From Pseudomonadota bacterium (lineage in GTDB: Bacteria > Pseudomonadota > Alphaproteobacteria > Rickettsiales > SXRF01), in the NCBI GenBank assembly GCA_028873275.1, contig JAGWLJ010000129.1, forward strand, positions 1 to 5,110: 5,110 nucleotides of DNA. The letters are read 5' to 3'. Each line of letters opens with the position of its first letter. Within the stretch, counting starts at the first letter, position 1. Positions 5,078 to 5,110 of this stretch are shown piece after piece. Both the position numbers and the translations under genes were made by a program. A model generated the notes under the pieces. It saw only the letters and a list, made by a program, of their open reading frames with translations. It ran no database searches and was not told the DNA's origin.

Positions 5078-5110
5078 GCATCTAGTATCAAAAACTCTGT
5101 CAAGCACAAT

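Noticed and set aside
5078..5104. Perfect TTGACA -35 box on the minus strand near the right edge
   Set aside because: No acceptable -10 box lies 16-18 bases downstream, so it is not called as a promoter.

Overview
The window looks like a piece of a moderately GC-rich proteobacterial chromosome, most likely an alphaproteobacterium. This is an inference from codon use (G/C-rich third positions in most genes), from the protein types (a glutaryl-CoA dehydrogenase close to the well-known family and a patatin-like hydrolase with a Q-G-G-G start) and from the gene style. Nothing in the window fixes the genus.

Layout on the left, plus strand: the C-terminal end of an unidentified protein (2-175) is followed after 6 bases by a gamma-glutamylcyclotransferase/AIG2-like gene (182-601). 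A small hairpin and a likely promoter (610-643) then lead into a patatin-like lipid acyl hydrolase (676-1665). After a 125-base AT-richer gap with an extended -10 promoter comes an unrecognised 360-residue protein (1791-2873). It is Asn/Gln-rich at its N terminus, has no cysteine and has only one lysine against about 41 arginines.

On the right, minus strand: gcdH, glutaryl-CoA dehydrogenase (2898-4067), converges on the 360-residue gene with only 24 bases between the stops. Upstream of gcdH is a chain of three overlapping inverted repeats (4076-4173). It looks like a palindromic dispersed element and places the gcdH ribosome-binding site inside a hairpin. Upstream of that, also on the minus strand, is a small unrecognised gene of 77 codons (4184-4417). 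A divergent region (4418-4640) separates it from a small plus-strand gene of 91 codons (4641-4916), which ends at a textbook intrinsic terminator (4941-4975).

The last 135 bases have no gene. They are C-rich, G-poor and carry four DnaA-box-like nonamers in one orientation, so they could be the edge of a replication origin or a DnaA-regulated region.

The genes do not form one obvious pathway. The clearest metabolic role is gcdH in lysine/tryptophan breakdown through glutaryl-CoA. The most unusual parts are the lysine-depleted protein, the palindromic element in the gcdH leader and the DnaA-box cluster at the right edge. No CRISPR array, tRNA, rRNA, transposase or recognisable complete mobile element was seen.
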